Source of the DNA: Neelides folsomi
Taxonomy: Eukaryota > Arthropoda > Collembola > Neelipleona > Neelidae
Length of the DNA: 51,779 nt
Assembly (NCBI GenBank): GCA_034687125.1
Contig: JAQGBZ010000412.1
Coordinates: 1-51,779, forward strand
Reading direction: 5' to 3'
The position numbers and the translations under genes were made by a program. Below are positions 23,135 through 35,901 of this stretch, in pieces; position 1 is the first letter of the stretch; every line of letters starts with the position of its first letter. The notes below the pieces were generated by a model, which was not told the origin of the DNA, made no database searches, and was given only the letters and a program-made list of their open reading frames with translations.

Positions 23135-24375
23135 CTACAGATAAAATTGTAGATGAAATTCATGGGTCAATGTCCAGATGCTTGTGTTTTTTTGGAATAC
23201 CATATCATTTCTCTATTTAGAATTTAACAATTATTTTTCCTAAATAAATATCTTTCATCTTTAGATATTTTTCGAGTACTGGGTATAATTAACTGAATCT
23301 GATTTAAACCCAATTAAAAATTTCTCCACTGCTAGTTTAAACGTAACAGTTAACTTTCAATTTCATCAACAGTTTAAAATTTGCATATTCCTTCTTGCAC
23401 CTTTCTAATTCTCATGGCCCACCCCAGGTTATCTTTCGAGTAAGGGTATCTAATCTTTAAGTACAGGGCATCTTTCGAGTAACTACGGTATATACATATG
23501 TGTCTATATGTATTTATAAAGGAACTTTTTCATTGAATTTATTTTGGTCTTTATTTACCAATAACGCCAATATGATAAAATTACAAAAAATTAATAAACA
23601 TTTAAGTAATTGCATAATAATCGGTTGGTATATTTGAGTTACGTTAAGAATGTGAAGTTTTTGTACGGTAAATTCTTATAAAAACGATTTTCACATAAAG
23701 TGAGGTAAAATGTAATTTAACTTCTTTGTTAACTTCTTCATTTCTTTGTTAACTTCTTCGTTTTTGCGTGTAATCAAGCAAAATTTTTTGTTATACCTAC
23801 TTAACCTAACTATAGTTGTTGTATACGTACTAATACAATACAATATTTGCGAATATGCTCAAACATTGTTAATTTAATTATAATAACCTTTGTAAAAATA
23901 CCAATATTTTTTTTACTTTAAACAGCTGAATATAATTAAAAGATTCTAATTATTTCTTTAAATTAATTGTCTAATTATCTATTATCTAAAATAAATCTCT
24001 CTACGTTAATGAAAATATAAAATATTTATAGTATTACTCTTCACCTTCACTCTTCAATATTTTATTGTTTATGGTTGTTTTTTGTCAAAAATAAGTTTTG
24101 TTTTAATTTCATACCTATTAATACAATGAATAGTTGTAAAATATTTGAACTGATTAATTCAAATGTATTACTGATTTACGCAATTAAAGAAAGTGTTAAA
24201 TACTCATCCATACATTTTATATATTTTTTATTTCCATATTTTAATGCTCTTAAAACTCCAGAAAGCATATGAAGCTGAAAATATACTGATTTTGAGTAAA
24301 ATCTATATTTATATTATTAATAATTATTAAGCCTCTGCGTAGATATCTATAGATTGAAAAAATCTAAAATGTTGC
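23135..24375. other. Intergenic, with short direct repeats
   Basis: No gene is seen. TTTCGAGTA recurs at about 23269, 23433 and 23472, each time followed within a few bases by a G-rich TAT-containing stretch. TGGCCCACCCCAGG at 23414-23427 resembles the end of the 81-bp element at 4887. AACTTCTTTGTTAACTTCTTC is tandemly repeated at about 23720-23763. These may be old element remnants. Confidence 0.4.
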
Positions 24376-24389
24376 ACATGAAACAGGTA

Positions 24390-24544
24390 TGGGCGGAATG
24401 GGAATGCCAATGGGAATGTATAATCAGGTGCCAATGCAAGTTCCTCGTTCACCTCCTCCAACTCCTGCAAGCTCTCATGGAAGAAGCATTAATATGATCC
24501 AACCTCTGGATCCAGACCAAAAAGAGAAAGAGAGGAAAAAATGA
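24390..24544 (+). CDS. Possible orphan terminal exon, Met/Pro-rich
   Basis: An open frame follows a good acceptor (CATGAAACAG) and encodes GMGGMGMPMGMYNQVPM, then RSPPPTPASSHGR, and ends LDPDQKEKERKK before a stop. Composition and codon use look like protein. It could be the last exon of a gene whose other exons I cannot find, or a short gene starting at the ATG at 24391. Neither option is well supported. Confidence 0.3.
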
Positions 24545-26088
24545 ACTTCAATCCAATGATACTTTTGTGAATGTAATAAAATATCAATCGGAATAATAAA
24601 CATATACATATTCTGTAGTTGATATTAAAAACTATATTGTTTTTAGTTAGTATAACATTAATTTGCGAATGCTCGTTATAAGATAAATGATCATCTGTAT
24701 GGAATCCTATGTGAGATGAACGGTCTGAAATTGAAGAGAAAGGATCAATGGGAAAGAAGTGTCTGCCCAATGGGAGTGATTTCATCTGGACTACCCGACC
24801 CTCCGCCAATCCAAACTTCCTCAACCTTTACGTACTTATCCGCACCCGGGTCTCACCCTCCCCTACAAACATGTTACGGGCTCAAATCAAAGATACTCTT
24901 GCAAATCTCACAAATCAATCTCTCCATGTCCAATTTCAAAAAACTCATAGTATTATGAATGAAAGCTTAAACTTATCTAGGTAGTATTAATTATGCATTT
25001 ACCTGTTTTACCTGTAGAAAAATTCGATTATAGTCATTGGTAATAATTATATGGTTTAGATTGTAACTTGTTTTATAAAATTTTGAGGAAGAATTCTATA
25101 AAATGTCTAATATTTTATTATATTGAACATTTATAAATGCATACATAATAATAGATGTAACAATAAATGTAGCGTAGATGAAAAGAAATGATTTAATATG
25201 CATCTGTTATTGGATGTATTTATTGTTTTGCAGTATTGAATATTATTACTTTTTTGTCAAAAAGAGTAATTTTGTTGTAATTGTATAAGAGAATTCATTT
25301 AGATGTTAATACATTTAATAAGTTTATTTGAATGAGCAGATGAAACAAGAAAAAAGGCTCCTTTCTGCTCATAATGAATTCAGTTTTCCGGTTATTATAA
25401 AAATGAATGTCATTTATTCTTTCCCTTCAATGGGGCAACAATATTGGTTTCATTCGTCAAGAGTCAATTTGGGGAGCTGAGTGACTTTTGGGTTTGGCAT
25501 CTGTGTGGGTCTGTGTATTGTGACGACAAATTAATATCCGTTTAGGCTCCAATTCCATCGGATTAACTTCACGCGCCCATTCTTTCCCTGCCCACCGAAG
25601 AACATTCCCCCTCGTGAATGAAAACAGAGGGGAAAATTAATAAAGAGGAATCAGACACGGAGATTTTCCCCTTCAACTCCTCCTCTTTTCCAAATGATCT
25701 TCTAAATCTTTTCCTTCTCATCATGCGCTCCATCCACATTCACTTTCTTCGGGACCTCCCAATTCCCAACCCTTATTGCCCCACCGTTGTTCAGCCAGGA
25801 AACTCCGAATCTCTTAAATGCTAAAATCTTATATAAATCCAAATTCTTCCATTTAATATCAATCCTTACACATTAATAGTTCTTTACAATAGTTTATGTT
25901 ATTTAGTTAATATTGGTGCAATAGCCAATTGATCATAATCAAAGCACATAAAGGTTCAGTGTACGGTATTTATTTTGAAGAAAGGGAAAATAGGCAAGAA
26001 ACAACGTGTGAGGATTATTAAATCGAATTAAAGAATGGTCAGAGTTTTAACGGGTTCTGAGTTAGTGAATGTTTAATCTTGTGGGTTG
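24545..26088. other. Upstream region of the Fer3-like gene
   Basis: This region is non-coding as far as I can tell. A stretch richer in G+C at 24716-24980 has two overlapping open frames on the plus strand, one ending at a possible donor (CTATCTAG/GTAGTA), but no recognisable protein. Another G+C-richer stretch at 25540-25800 lies just upstream of the bHLH gene and may be regulatory or leader sequence. Confidence 0.4.
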
Positions 26089-27164
26089 ATGGCGGCGGGG
26101 TCTGGAGCCGCCATCATCAGTTCATCATCAGCAGGGAAAGGAGGAAACGAAGGTCAAAGTTCAAGCGGATTCTTCCCAAATTACGAGTTCGCGTATCATC
26201 ATCATCTCCAAGCTCTTCAAATGGGACAATTTTACCCAGAGTTGCCCCATTCGACTAGGTCTGGAGGTCAAGGGGGGTCAAGTCACCATACTTTGTGGGA
26301 AACCACGCCAAGATTCACGCAAGAGTTAATTCCGCCACTTCCGCCACCAATTTCTGACATATGGCCGCCAACTAATGGAAGATCAAATGGAATCTCCCAA
26401 AGGTCTTTTATCATCTTTTAATATCGTTTAATTTAATTCTTTAATTCTTCTAAAATTCGGATTATAGCTCATGATTAATGGAATTGGATCAAGTAGCATT
26501 ACAATTACCAAAATACAAAAAAGTGATATTCCTACAATGGTTTTAGATTTGGTTCAAATAAACCCTCATCTAAAAAACCAAGAAGGCGAGTAGCAACAAT
26601 GGCACAACGTCGAGCCGCGAATATTCGAGAACGACGAAGAATGTTCAACCTCAATGAAGCTTTTGACAAACTTCGGAGAAAGGTAAAATTCTTTTTTCTC
26701 TAATTCTATACTTACATAATGTTAATTAAGTTAATTAACATAAAAGTTGTAGTTGAGTTGAAAAAGAATGAATGTCAAACAACTTAACGCTAATTGGCAA
26801 TTTATGTATTATCAATCATTGAAGATTAGAATTAAAGATAAAGTTTATTTACCAGGTTCCAACATTCGCATATGAGAAGCGTTTATCCCGAATAGAAACT
26901 CTACGTCTGGCCATCACCTACATTTCCTTCATGTCTGACTTGATCTCTGGTGATGGGAAAGAGAGGAAAACTCCGCATTTGTCTCTCGGACATTCTCATT
27001 CTTACATGGGGAGTTCCAACGGAGTTGGTCAAGGTCAAGGAGGATCCGTCGACTGCCATCAAAATCAAAATATTCCGCCTCCAATGTCGCCGTTTACAAC
27101 GCTTGGATCTCGCGTTTACTCACCGCAGATTCCTCCATATATCCCTACCAATTTACATCATTAA
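26089..27164 (+). CDS. Fer3: bHLH transcription factor, Fer3/FERD3L type
   Basis: Three exons (26089-26402, 26547-26682, 26856-27164) give 252 residues. The bHLH domain (about residues 117-172) reads [20 protein letters not shown] in the basic region and helix 1, then [20 protein letters not shown] in the loop and helix 2. This is nearly the sequence of the Fer3/NATO3 group. The basic residues that contact E-box DNA (N-x-R-E-R-R-R) are intact. An intron interrupts the domain after KLRRK. The N-terminal arm is rich in Gly, Ser and His ([11 protein letters not shown]) and the C-terminal arm in Pro and Gly. It is a nuclear regulator expected to dimerise with an E-protein. Assignment to Fer3 rather than the related Ptf1a/Fer1 rests on the domain sequence. 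Confidence 0.9.
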
Positions 27165-27465
27165 TTAACAAGCTTTACAATTTCAGCCATAATAGGCGAT
27201 ATAATATAATTATGTTAATTAACCAAAATACATTTACTTTATTAGCTTGACATTTGACTTAAACAATTACACATTTTTAATAATTAATTATTATCATTGG
27301 GTAATTGTATTAATTAATATTGATAAAATATGCTAGTAAATAATTAAATTAATTAACTTAATCATTATGATTCATTTTTATTGAGTGCTAAATTGTACAT
27401 TATTTTATATTTTTTAGTAAGTTCAATTTGCAATAAAAATCCGAAGTTGGACAATAAAATAGAAA
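27165..27465. other. Convergent 3' flank
   Basis: A+T-rich gap between the bHLH gene and the second gustatory receptor, which end towards each other. Nothing else was recognised. Confidence 0.5.
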
Positions 27466-28786
27466 TTAGATTTGTAGTGCAAATATGAGATAAGTTGTGA
27501 GAATGGAAAAATAAACCAAAATGGTTGATGCTTCAATTGAATAAAAAATTCCGCATCTAAAGGCTATTGGAAAACAAATTGCCAACATTCTCTCTGCATC
27601 TTTAAACTTTCTTCCACAGTTCCCGTTGACCTCTTCATGGGTCACAACAACTTTTAGCCAATATTCCTTAAATTTTATCGAATCTTCTAAAACCATTCCC
27701 ATTGTGGAGAGAATGAAAGTGAGACGAAATGTGGAGCTCATACATGAAAAGACATTAATGAGCAAAGGCGGACCATTCGCATTCTCAGAGTGGCGAATTA
27801 CAGCATAAACAATTCCACAAATCTTCAAAAGATAAAAACCTTTGTGAAATAAAAATGGCCATGCAAAAACTCCATTGAATTCACCAACCAAATCATACAA
27901 TTTTTCGTAATTTCTCACAGCAAATTCGAAACTTCGGTTTGAATTCTTCAAGAATTTCAAAGAGCTTTTAACACTAATAGCGAATAAAAAGCTGATGACT
28001 TCAAATTGCGTTTGAATTATAAGAATATTGAAAGTGAAGAATGTTTGAAGAACAAAGAAAAAGTTTTCAAGTCTCGCATTTCCGTTTATGTCCATAATTG
28101 AAGAAATGTAAACCGGGAGGTCTGCAGCTATTAACATTGTTAGAACTACGAAGGAAATTGAAATCAATAAATTGCAAATGATGAATAAAGAGATTAAGGT
28201 AAATGTTCGTTTGTGTCTTATAATTAAGTTATCTAATTGTTCATCATCTCTTAACATTTTTTCTGAAAGTAAAAAATATTTCATTTAAAGTTAACTAATT
28301 TCATCTAACATTTTAGATCAAATGATTTAGAAAAGAATTTTTATATTATAAATTACGTTTAAATGAATAATAAATGTCCAATTCGACCGACTCCCATTTT
28401 TCAAAGAAAAGAGAGATTTTGTGTTTTTGGACGAAAAACGCAATTCCAATTGTACACGAAGACAAAGAAAAGAAAAACCAGCAAAGGGAATCAATAATAA
28501 GAAGAAAATTCGACCTGCTTAAATCCTTCAATTTGAAAATTTGAAAAGTAACGTAAAGTGTGTAAAATATGAATACGAGTATTGAAATGCAATTAGCATA
28601 ATAAATGCATCCGCTATTTAATCCGTAGTATTTCCCTTTCATCATTTCGGTGGATTGATCCTTAAAAATTGCGGGGGATATGATCCCGCTTTTGTTCCGA
28701 GCTGTTTTCATTTTTATTGGGAAGAAACCAAAGTAGACAAAGAAGCGAAATAACGTTGAATATATTTTAAATGGAGTTAGAGACAT
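27466..28786 (-). CDS. Gustatory receptor, copy B
   Basis: Two exons (28786-28357, 28262-27466), joined at phase 1, give 408 residues with about seven hydrophobic spans. The start MSLTPFKIYSTLFRFF and the segment YDLVGEFNGVFAWPFLFHKG fit the family. The C-terminus CGIFYSIEASTILVYFSILT followed by TYLIFALQI is the gustatory receptor signature. It lacks the three phase-0 introns seen in copy A at 19770-21442, so the two are distant relatives that lie on either side of the bHLH gene. The whole protein is open with no stops. Confidence 0.87.
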
Positions 28787-29228
28787 TTTTTGATTTTATT
28801 TTCAACAACGATCGAATTATAAAATGTGTAATTTAATTACTTTTATTAACTAAAAATTCATTTTATCAATAATTCTTCAATATAAATATGACAAGTGCAG
28901 GAACATTTCCCAATTGGGACATTTTGTTAATCTCGAATTAATTTTTTGCTCTTATAATTAATAAACATTTATCCATAATAAATAATTAAAATGATAACAA
29001 TCGATCTGATGAAAGTTTAAACAATGGTCTTTTAGATAAATTAAAATAAGTAATTAGCTAATTGCTGATTGCTGGTATAACTTCTTACAATTACTAACTA
29101 TTACATAAGTAAATATTAATTTTATTAATTAAATAAATGATTACTCAATATTGTTGAAACTTACAAAAAAGGTAACATGCGTTGATGAATTTGTTTAAAT
29201 AATACTTTAAAGCTTTTAATGCCACTTT
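28787..29228. other. Intergenic region
   Basis: A+T-rich stretch that must hold the promoter of the gustatory receptor and the 3' end of the serpin. No other element was seen. Confidence 0.5.
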
Positions 29229-31192
29229 TTAAATGGAAGGGTTGTTAACTCTCCCTTCGAATAAGACAAGATTTAACTCTTTATCAATGATCTGGAATCC
29301 AAATGGTTTGTTCACAGTAAACTCCATTGGCTCCACAAAGTTAGTAATTCCCATTCCAAAACCTGAATTTGAATATTACCATATTTATTTTTTTATAAAT
29401 GGTCCAAATATTTATTTGAATTAGGAAAATTTATAAGAAATCCAAACATTAAGTTAAAAACGATAAAATACCGTCCAAATGACATTGCAATATTTCATAA
29501 TTAAAATTTTGTTAGGTTATAAAATAATTGAAATTACCAGTTGACGCTGCTGCTTCCGTTCCTTCTTCGTTTACTTCAATCATGGCCTTTTGAATAGCAG
29601 AAGCGATAAAAAGAGGACTATCAGAAATTCCAGAAAAGTTTGCATCTTCCGTGAAAGCTTCATGAATGCCAATCTAAATAATTTTATTTTATATTATTTA
29701 GTGAAATGGTTTCAGAATGTGATCAGAACTTCAACTTTAACAGAAATATAAATACGTATACAATTATATTATCATTTTTGGTTAAATATGATGCATTTTA
29801 ATTAATGCATTTTAACCTCTTTCAATATTGCACTCAAATCGAATTTTGAATCAATTTTGAATTTGGGAAGAGCAACATTAACTTTCTCTTGAGAAGATTT
29901 TCCCAATGTCTCTTGAGGCGTCGATGATGGTAATGTTAAGTCATATTCTTCTGGTAAGTAAACCAACATTGAAAGACGTTGACCCTAATTAATGATACAT
30001 TTAAAATGAGTAAACTTGTAAAGATATAATATTTGTGGATTTGGCGTAAAATCGAACTTTGTAAGGAATTTCGACAAATTTCATTTTCAAATCCTCAAGA
30101 GATCCAACTTGAAAGTTTTGATTATAAATAAACATTGTGTCAGTTTCAATTTTTTCTTTCGCGTTAAGATGGAATTCAGCTTTCCGTGTGTCCATTATGC
30201 CAAATTTGTTTTCCCATTGTCCTTTAAAGTAAATTGCATTGACAAGAATCATCCCTGTATTGTCTTGAATAGAATCTACAAAATAACAATATTTAAAAAT
30301 GAGACGAAAATCATTCCTAAATGAATATGTTTATATTTTAAAAAATATAGTTAGTTTACATTAAAAAATAATTTAATAATAATAGTAAATACAAATTACA
30401 ATATATTTAAGGCATGAATACTTTATTTATTTGTAAGAGCACTAAATAATCAGTAATTTGATTGATGTTCATTTATTAAAATTACCGGGAGAAATCAAAT
30501 TTTTGATTTTATTGTTTGTCTTATCCTCGATATATGTATTGATTTCGGAAGCTGCTTTATCTTTGTTTGAGAAATCAGTTCGGCCAATCTCGGTGGAATA
30601 ATTTTTGTTCAAAAGCTGGGAATACTCTGGCTTGAGTTGGAATGAACCTCCAGAATGGGCGAAGCATTTGTTGGCAATTGAAACAGAGCTGTTCAAAGAT
30701 TCGGACTGCAATTTAAGATATCACAATAAATATCACAATTTTATATTTAAAATCTAGTGGGATATACCCCTACATATAATTTATCTAATTTATGATTTAT
30801 GTAAAGTAAGAATTGTGAGAATTTATTATCGTTTAAATAACCTTTGCAATATTTACTGTAATTGTTTTAAAATCATCATTTGTTGTTGAATTGAAACCAA
30901 AAACAGCATCAATTTCAGCTTTAGTTTTTCCATCTCCTCCAGCATTCACGAGAGCAATGGCATTTGTTACGCTGAATGGAGAAAATACAACATTTTCATT
31001 CGGGTTTGCTACTTCCTATAAAAAATAAAATAATTAATTCCATATTTAAATCTACCGCATTAATGGAATTGGAATAGCTTTTTCATTGAAAATATTTCAA
31101 ATTAAAAATTTATTATTACACTATTAATATTTTAAATTTACCTTATGGAATTTAGCCGAAAAACAAGAATTCCCTTTAGCCACGGAAGTCAT
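29229..31192 (-). CDS. Serpin, probably inhibitory, no signal peptide
   Basis: Seven exons (31192-31142, 31015-30842, 30705-30486, 30275-30058, 29984-29817, 29673-29538, 29362-29229) give 366 residues. Core serpin features are present: [28 protein letters not shown] followed by [11 protein letters not shown], and the C-terminal FEGRVNNPS. The hinge [12 protein letters not shown] is canonical for inhibitory serpins. The reactive loop continues [13 protein letters not shown], with Gly at about P7, P5 and P3 and Ile or Thr at the likely P1. The loop therefore does not fit trypsin-like proteases. The N-terminus [15 protein letters not shown] is not a signal peptide, so the protein is cytosolic, unless an upstream exon exists. 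Exon 4 ends at AAA/GTTCGA, a weak donor chosen because it restores IPYKGQRLSM. Confidence 0.92.
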
Positions 31193-32325
31193 TGGAATTA
31201 TTTAAACTGTAACTACAAATCGGATTTGAAGATAAATTTGACTTTGAAAATAAAGTTCAAAGTTGGCCTTTTATGTGGTCTGAAGAGATTTAATTGATTA
31301 ATATTTAAACCCTATCTTGTCAATTCAAAGATAAGATTAAATTAGTAAATGAAATTCTCCTCTCACCTTCACTTAACAACTTTACGTTGGTAAACTATGG
31401 TGAATAATAGGGCTCTTTTTTGATATTTATAAGCCAATTCAAGGTTAGGAAAATAATGGTTCACCAAACGTGTGGTTTGCCAATCTACATACACTTTGTA
31501 TCACTTTTTCACAGACAGCCCCATGTTCATAGTCCTCATACAACATAAAGTTAAAGTTAGGTATTGTATTACTTTCTTAATACATGCTGTCAATGAGTGT
31601 ACAGGAACCGGCACACCGGGTTTAATCATACCAAGATTCATGTGATGGGTCTGACTCATTTCCCTTTTCAGTTTCGCATGTCCACAATGAAGTCATGATG
31701 GAGTTGATAATGAAATATTAACATTCTTTTGAGCGAATTATCCTTTTAAGTGAACCACCATTTTCCATTAGTCCCTTTTATATTCCATGATTAATTATGA
31801 GACAAATGTCAGAATTTTGTAAAGAATTAACCGCAGAATGTTAAAAACATTTGCAAAAATCTGTTAATTGAAAACTAGAATTACTCATAATTTCACCGAG
31901 TTTCAATCGCAGTTAACAGAAAAATATTTAAACAAATAATATTATATCTAGTATTTATATGCTGTAGTTTAGCTATATGAGTTAATAGTGGATGGAAGAA
32001 TGCCAAATCAGTTCTAATCACTTATGCTTTGATGAATGTCAAACTGAATTAATATTAATGCCAATGCAAACTTACTAAATTAATGTAAAATAAATTGTTT
32101 AATAATTTAGTCAATTTATTAAAAGTTTTATTTTACCTGTAATGCTGGACAAAAGTTGTGTTAGTTTCTTACATGGCTAGGTGCTTTTAGATATTGGGTT
32201 TAAGATCAATAATAATTAATAAGTTAATAATACTTGAAATTGGCACAATAATCATTAATATAGAAATTGCATGTAAATGTGTATTATAGTTTGAACATTT
32301 GATTAAAACTAAAAGTGAAAGAATT
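31193..32325. other. Intergenic region between annexin and serpin
   Basis: No gene is supported. The 31270-31800 part is less A+T-rich and probably includes the serpin promoter. Small open frames on the minus strand before 32326 overlap the annexin stop and are not separate genes. Confidence 0.4.
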
Positions 32326-34189
32326 TCAAACTCCTCCGACGATGTTAATGAGACCGGTTCGGTAATCGCCAGAAGTCTCATCAAAAATGGCAGAAACCAA
32401 AGTTTTGTGATAAACAGTTGCATATTCCCGCCTAATGGCTCCAAGATCGAATTCAGCTCTTGAAACAATGATCCGAATCAAAGACGAGTCGTCAGTTCCA
32501 GCTCCTTTCATTGCTTTTTTCAACTTTTCAGCAAAATACAATGGTCGGTTTGTTGCACATTTGGCTAAACGTTTATAAAACGATATAAAATATTTATTAA
32601 TTATAACGGTAAATGGAATTCTCTTAACCCCACATTAATATAGTTTAAACTATATTATACATAGAATATAACGTATAATATAGTTTAATGTTAGTATTTA
32701 AAATTCAATCATTGTCGATAGTTATTTACCGATAGTAAGAACAGCTTCTTTAAGATCCCCAGAAAGCTCAGATGCTGCAGCTTCTTCAAAAGTTCTGCCG
32801 CTCAATTTCTTATATTCATCGAAAACGAGCTTCAACTGAGGAAATGACTGATGACTTAAAATTGTCACGAAAGCTTCTTCATCAGTTCCAAAACGCTTTT
32901 CTCCTTTATTATTAGAATTTCAAATAACATTTAGACAGGTTTAATGGTGTTTTAAAATATTACAAATTAAGATAATATTAAGATAGAATAATAATATTAG
33001 TTAATAAAAAGTTATTCATGCCTGCGATAAAAAGTTTTTCAGCTGAAACAAATGCTTCAGTTGGATCAATCATTGATTCAGTTCTATAAGCCTGTTAAAC
33101 ACAAAACATTACATGCAATTGTTATAAGAACATTCACAAAATTATGTAATTAAATTTAAACACACGAAGCACAAAAATCTGGCGATTCATCCTTAGTATT
33201 ATTATTTTATAAACTATGATATAAAATATCATTCAAATGTAAAAAAACGTTGTTAAAAATATCAAAATATTGAATAATCAATAGCTAACTAACCATATTA
33301 TGTCAATCATTGATATAATTAAATAGGAGTCAAATTAATTCATAATTTATAAATCGGAAAATTTTAAAACCAGCAGCGTAGAGTTTTTCCGCCATTCCTC
33401 TCGCTTTTTCCGGAAATAAACGCCGTTCATCACGAGCCGACTTTATAAATAAAGTCCATTTACTTTATCAATTAATTCTAAAGGTTAAATTCAATATTTA
33501 ATGATTACTGATAAAAGCAAGGTGAGAAGTCTTTTGTAGTCTCCGGAAACTTCTGATCCAATTTCGCTTTCTAAGCTCTTTCCATACAACTCGCTATACG
33601 CCCTCGCAATTTGCTGAACATCCGAGTTTGATCGACTACACAAGATCTCCGTGAGAACATCTTCATCAGTTCCAATTTTGGCCATAGCTCCATGCAATTC
33701 CTTTGCAAGATATTCATACGTCTTTTCCATCAAAGCCAAAATAAGCTTCTCGAATTTTCCTCCAAGCTCTGATTTTAAGTCTTTAAGTAAATCCTTAAAA
33801 ATTAAAAAAATAAGAAATATAAAATAAATACTTTAATTTTGTAATCAAAGCCAATATTAAATAACTTTAAATACAAATAATATTAAATTTACCCTTCCAA
33901 ATTCAGATTTAAATGCAGCAGAAATGTCTTGCCGTTGCTGATTAGACCTGTGAGCCAAAACATGAATAATTTTTTCCTCATCAGTTCCAAATCCCTTCAT
34001 AGCTGCTCGAAGACCTTTTGCGTCTTCAAGAGCATTGAAATTCATCGCTGGGATGATGGTCGGCTCCTAAGAATTCAAAATGACAAATTAAGTTAATTTC
34101 ACTAAGAATTGAGCAAAAGTTAAAATATTAATTTAAATCTAATTATGCAAATATTTATGATACGAATAGCTTACAATGAACTCAGCCAT
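32326..34189 (-). CDS. Annexin with alternative exons 4A/4B
   Basis: This is a calcium- and phospholipid-binding protein of the cytosolic membrane face. Exons 34189-34175, 34066-33893, 33793-33509, one of 33440-33371 or 33091-33022, then 32903-32730 and 32564-32326, give 318 residues, the usual size. All four repeats carry a type II calcium loop: MKGFGTDEEKI, MAKIGTDEDVL, EKRFGTDEEAF and MKGAGTDDSSL. Each is followed by a conserved L..R....... segment (HVLAHRSNQQ, EILCSRSNSD, TILSHQSFPQ, RIIVSRAEFD). The first exon encodes only MAEFI. The protein ends GLINIVGGV, as insect annexin B proteins do. The two 70-nt exons code for the same stretch linking repeats 2 and 3; using both shifts the frame into a stop. 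Confidence 0.94.
33022..33091 (-). other. Annexin alternative exon 4B
   Basis: Also 70 nt, in the same phases, encoding AYRTESMIDPTEA then FVSAEKLFIAG. About nine of 23 residues match exon 4A (R3, P10, A13, AEKL, last A). Its donor is GC (CAG/GCATGA) instead of GT, which is usually a weaker, regulated site. It lies 279 bp downstream of 4A. Confidence 0.8.
33371..33440 (-). other. Annexin alternative exon 4A
   Basis: A 70-nt exon encoding SARDERRLFPEKARG then MAEKLYAAG. It enters in phase 0 and leaves in phase 1 at donor GTTTTA. It fits the preceding GDYKRLLTLLLS exon and the following GEKRFGTDEE exon. Confidence 0.85.
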
Positions 34190-35901
34190 TGTATTTTAGT
34201 GCAGGTACAATTTAAAATGGATAATTTAAGCTTGTCTTGAAAAGTTGTTTTAAACAAGAACAGAAACAGAAGTCAAGTCAAGACAAGAACCACGCCAAAA
34301 CGCACGCCAAGAAGAAAATTGAATCTTCCAATGACGTGGCGCAGGAAAAGAAAATAAACTTGGTTTAGTTTCTGCTAACTCAAAGCATAGTGCAATGTGT
34401 TCTGGCAAATTCGTATATCTTTGTTTACAGAAACTACTTTATAACTTATAAGTATAGGCGACAAAGTGTTCATCAGGGGATTTTACATTACCTTTATTTA
34501 AAAATATCTATCAGGTGTATGAAAAACATTCCTATTACAGATAGTGTATGAATCATGATGACATGCTATAGGTATTCGTAATATTTATAAAAACAATAGA
34601 GTTCTATGGAAAAACTGCAAAGACCTTCATCGAATTCGCAATAGCAATACAATGCAAGCAATGCGATACAATATTGTAATGTATTGGTGATGGTGTGCAC
34701 TATAACTTCAAGTTCATGGGAAGCATACACCCAACTACATCCTTATAAGAGAAGAGTAAAAAAAGATTTAGAGCTGTAAAAAAGGACATGTGAATTTGGT
34801 TAAAGCTGGATATAGTATTAGAAATATGGTATGGTAATGGTAGTGAAGGTGTGTAAAAAATAGTTATATCAAGAATACCAACTTCAATGCCTCTATTAGA
34901 TTACATACATAGTTATGCACATTGATATAGTATTCCTTAAAATCCTTTCAAAGATCGTCTGATCTTGGTTTGAGATGATTCCCTATCAATTCCAATGCTT
35001 TCTTACTCCTACTAATAATAAGCCACGGTTTTCTATAGCATGTACAGAAGAGAACGCGAGAGGAGAGAATTGGTAAAAATACACTCTGACTGACATCAAA
35101 TTTTAAACTGAAATTCTAAACTGAAATTCTGCTAGTATAAAATGTGAAACAAAACAATATGAACTTTAATTAAAAATTTATAACGAATTCATTTACTACA
35201 CCTACTACATGATTATTGATTATTATTGGTCAAAAAATCTGTTTAACATATTATTAACATGCACGCGGTGGGACAATTACCTCAGGCGTTTAGGCTCGGT
35301 CGAAAATTACCAAACGTGCATATTTCAATGAGATATTTTATTCGCAGTATCTTAATACATGTTATTTTGTAAATTGTGAATTGCCATTTTCAATCGACTA
35401 TCGTTAATGATTAGGATAATGAAAGGTGAGGGAAAAAGGCGTTGTTATTTACACAAAACTTGCACAACATGTTTATCACACTTATATTCAATATGATATT
35501 TTATTATCTTCTTTGTTTTTAGATTAAACGTATTATCTATATTATATTCTATATAATATGAAATTTGGGTGTGTATATATTTGTATTTGTAAGCTAAATG
35601 GTGTTAATATTTATGTAAGTAATGTAATGTATTAGTATTTTAGTATACTCATACGTACAAGTGTACAAGATACTAATTTAAACAATTTCATTATGCGTCT
35701 ATTTAAAGAGGAAAGATGAACGAAAGGACATTTAATAATTTCAATGTAATAAAGAATCGTCTCGTTTGATAAATGTATTTATGTAAGAATATCACTTATT
35801 TTTAAACGATTGTCAGGACTTTATCAGTTTAGTCCTACAATCAATTGTTGAATGAAAAATCATATGATCTCTTCGTCATTTCATTACTCATTTCATGTGT
35901 G
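34190..35901. promoter_or_regulatory. Divergent intergenic region, annexin and P-protein genes
   Basis: 1.7 kb between divergent start codons, so it holds both promoters. No further genes, tRNAs or long repeats were recognised. An in-frame ATG at 35845 could extend the P-protein by 19 residues. Confidence 0.4.

Noticed and set aside
24716..24984. Two overlapping plus-strand frames and one minus-strand frame
   Set aside because: Neither strand gives a recognisable protein and no acceptor fits; kept only as a note on base composition.
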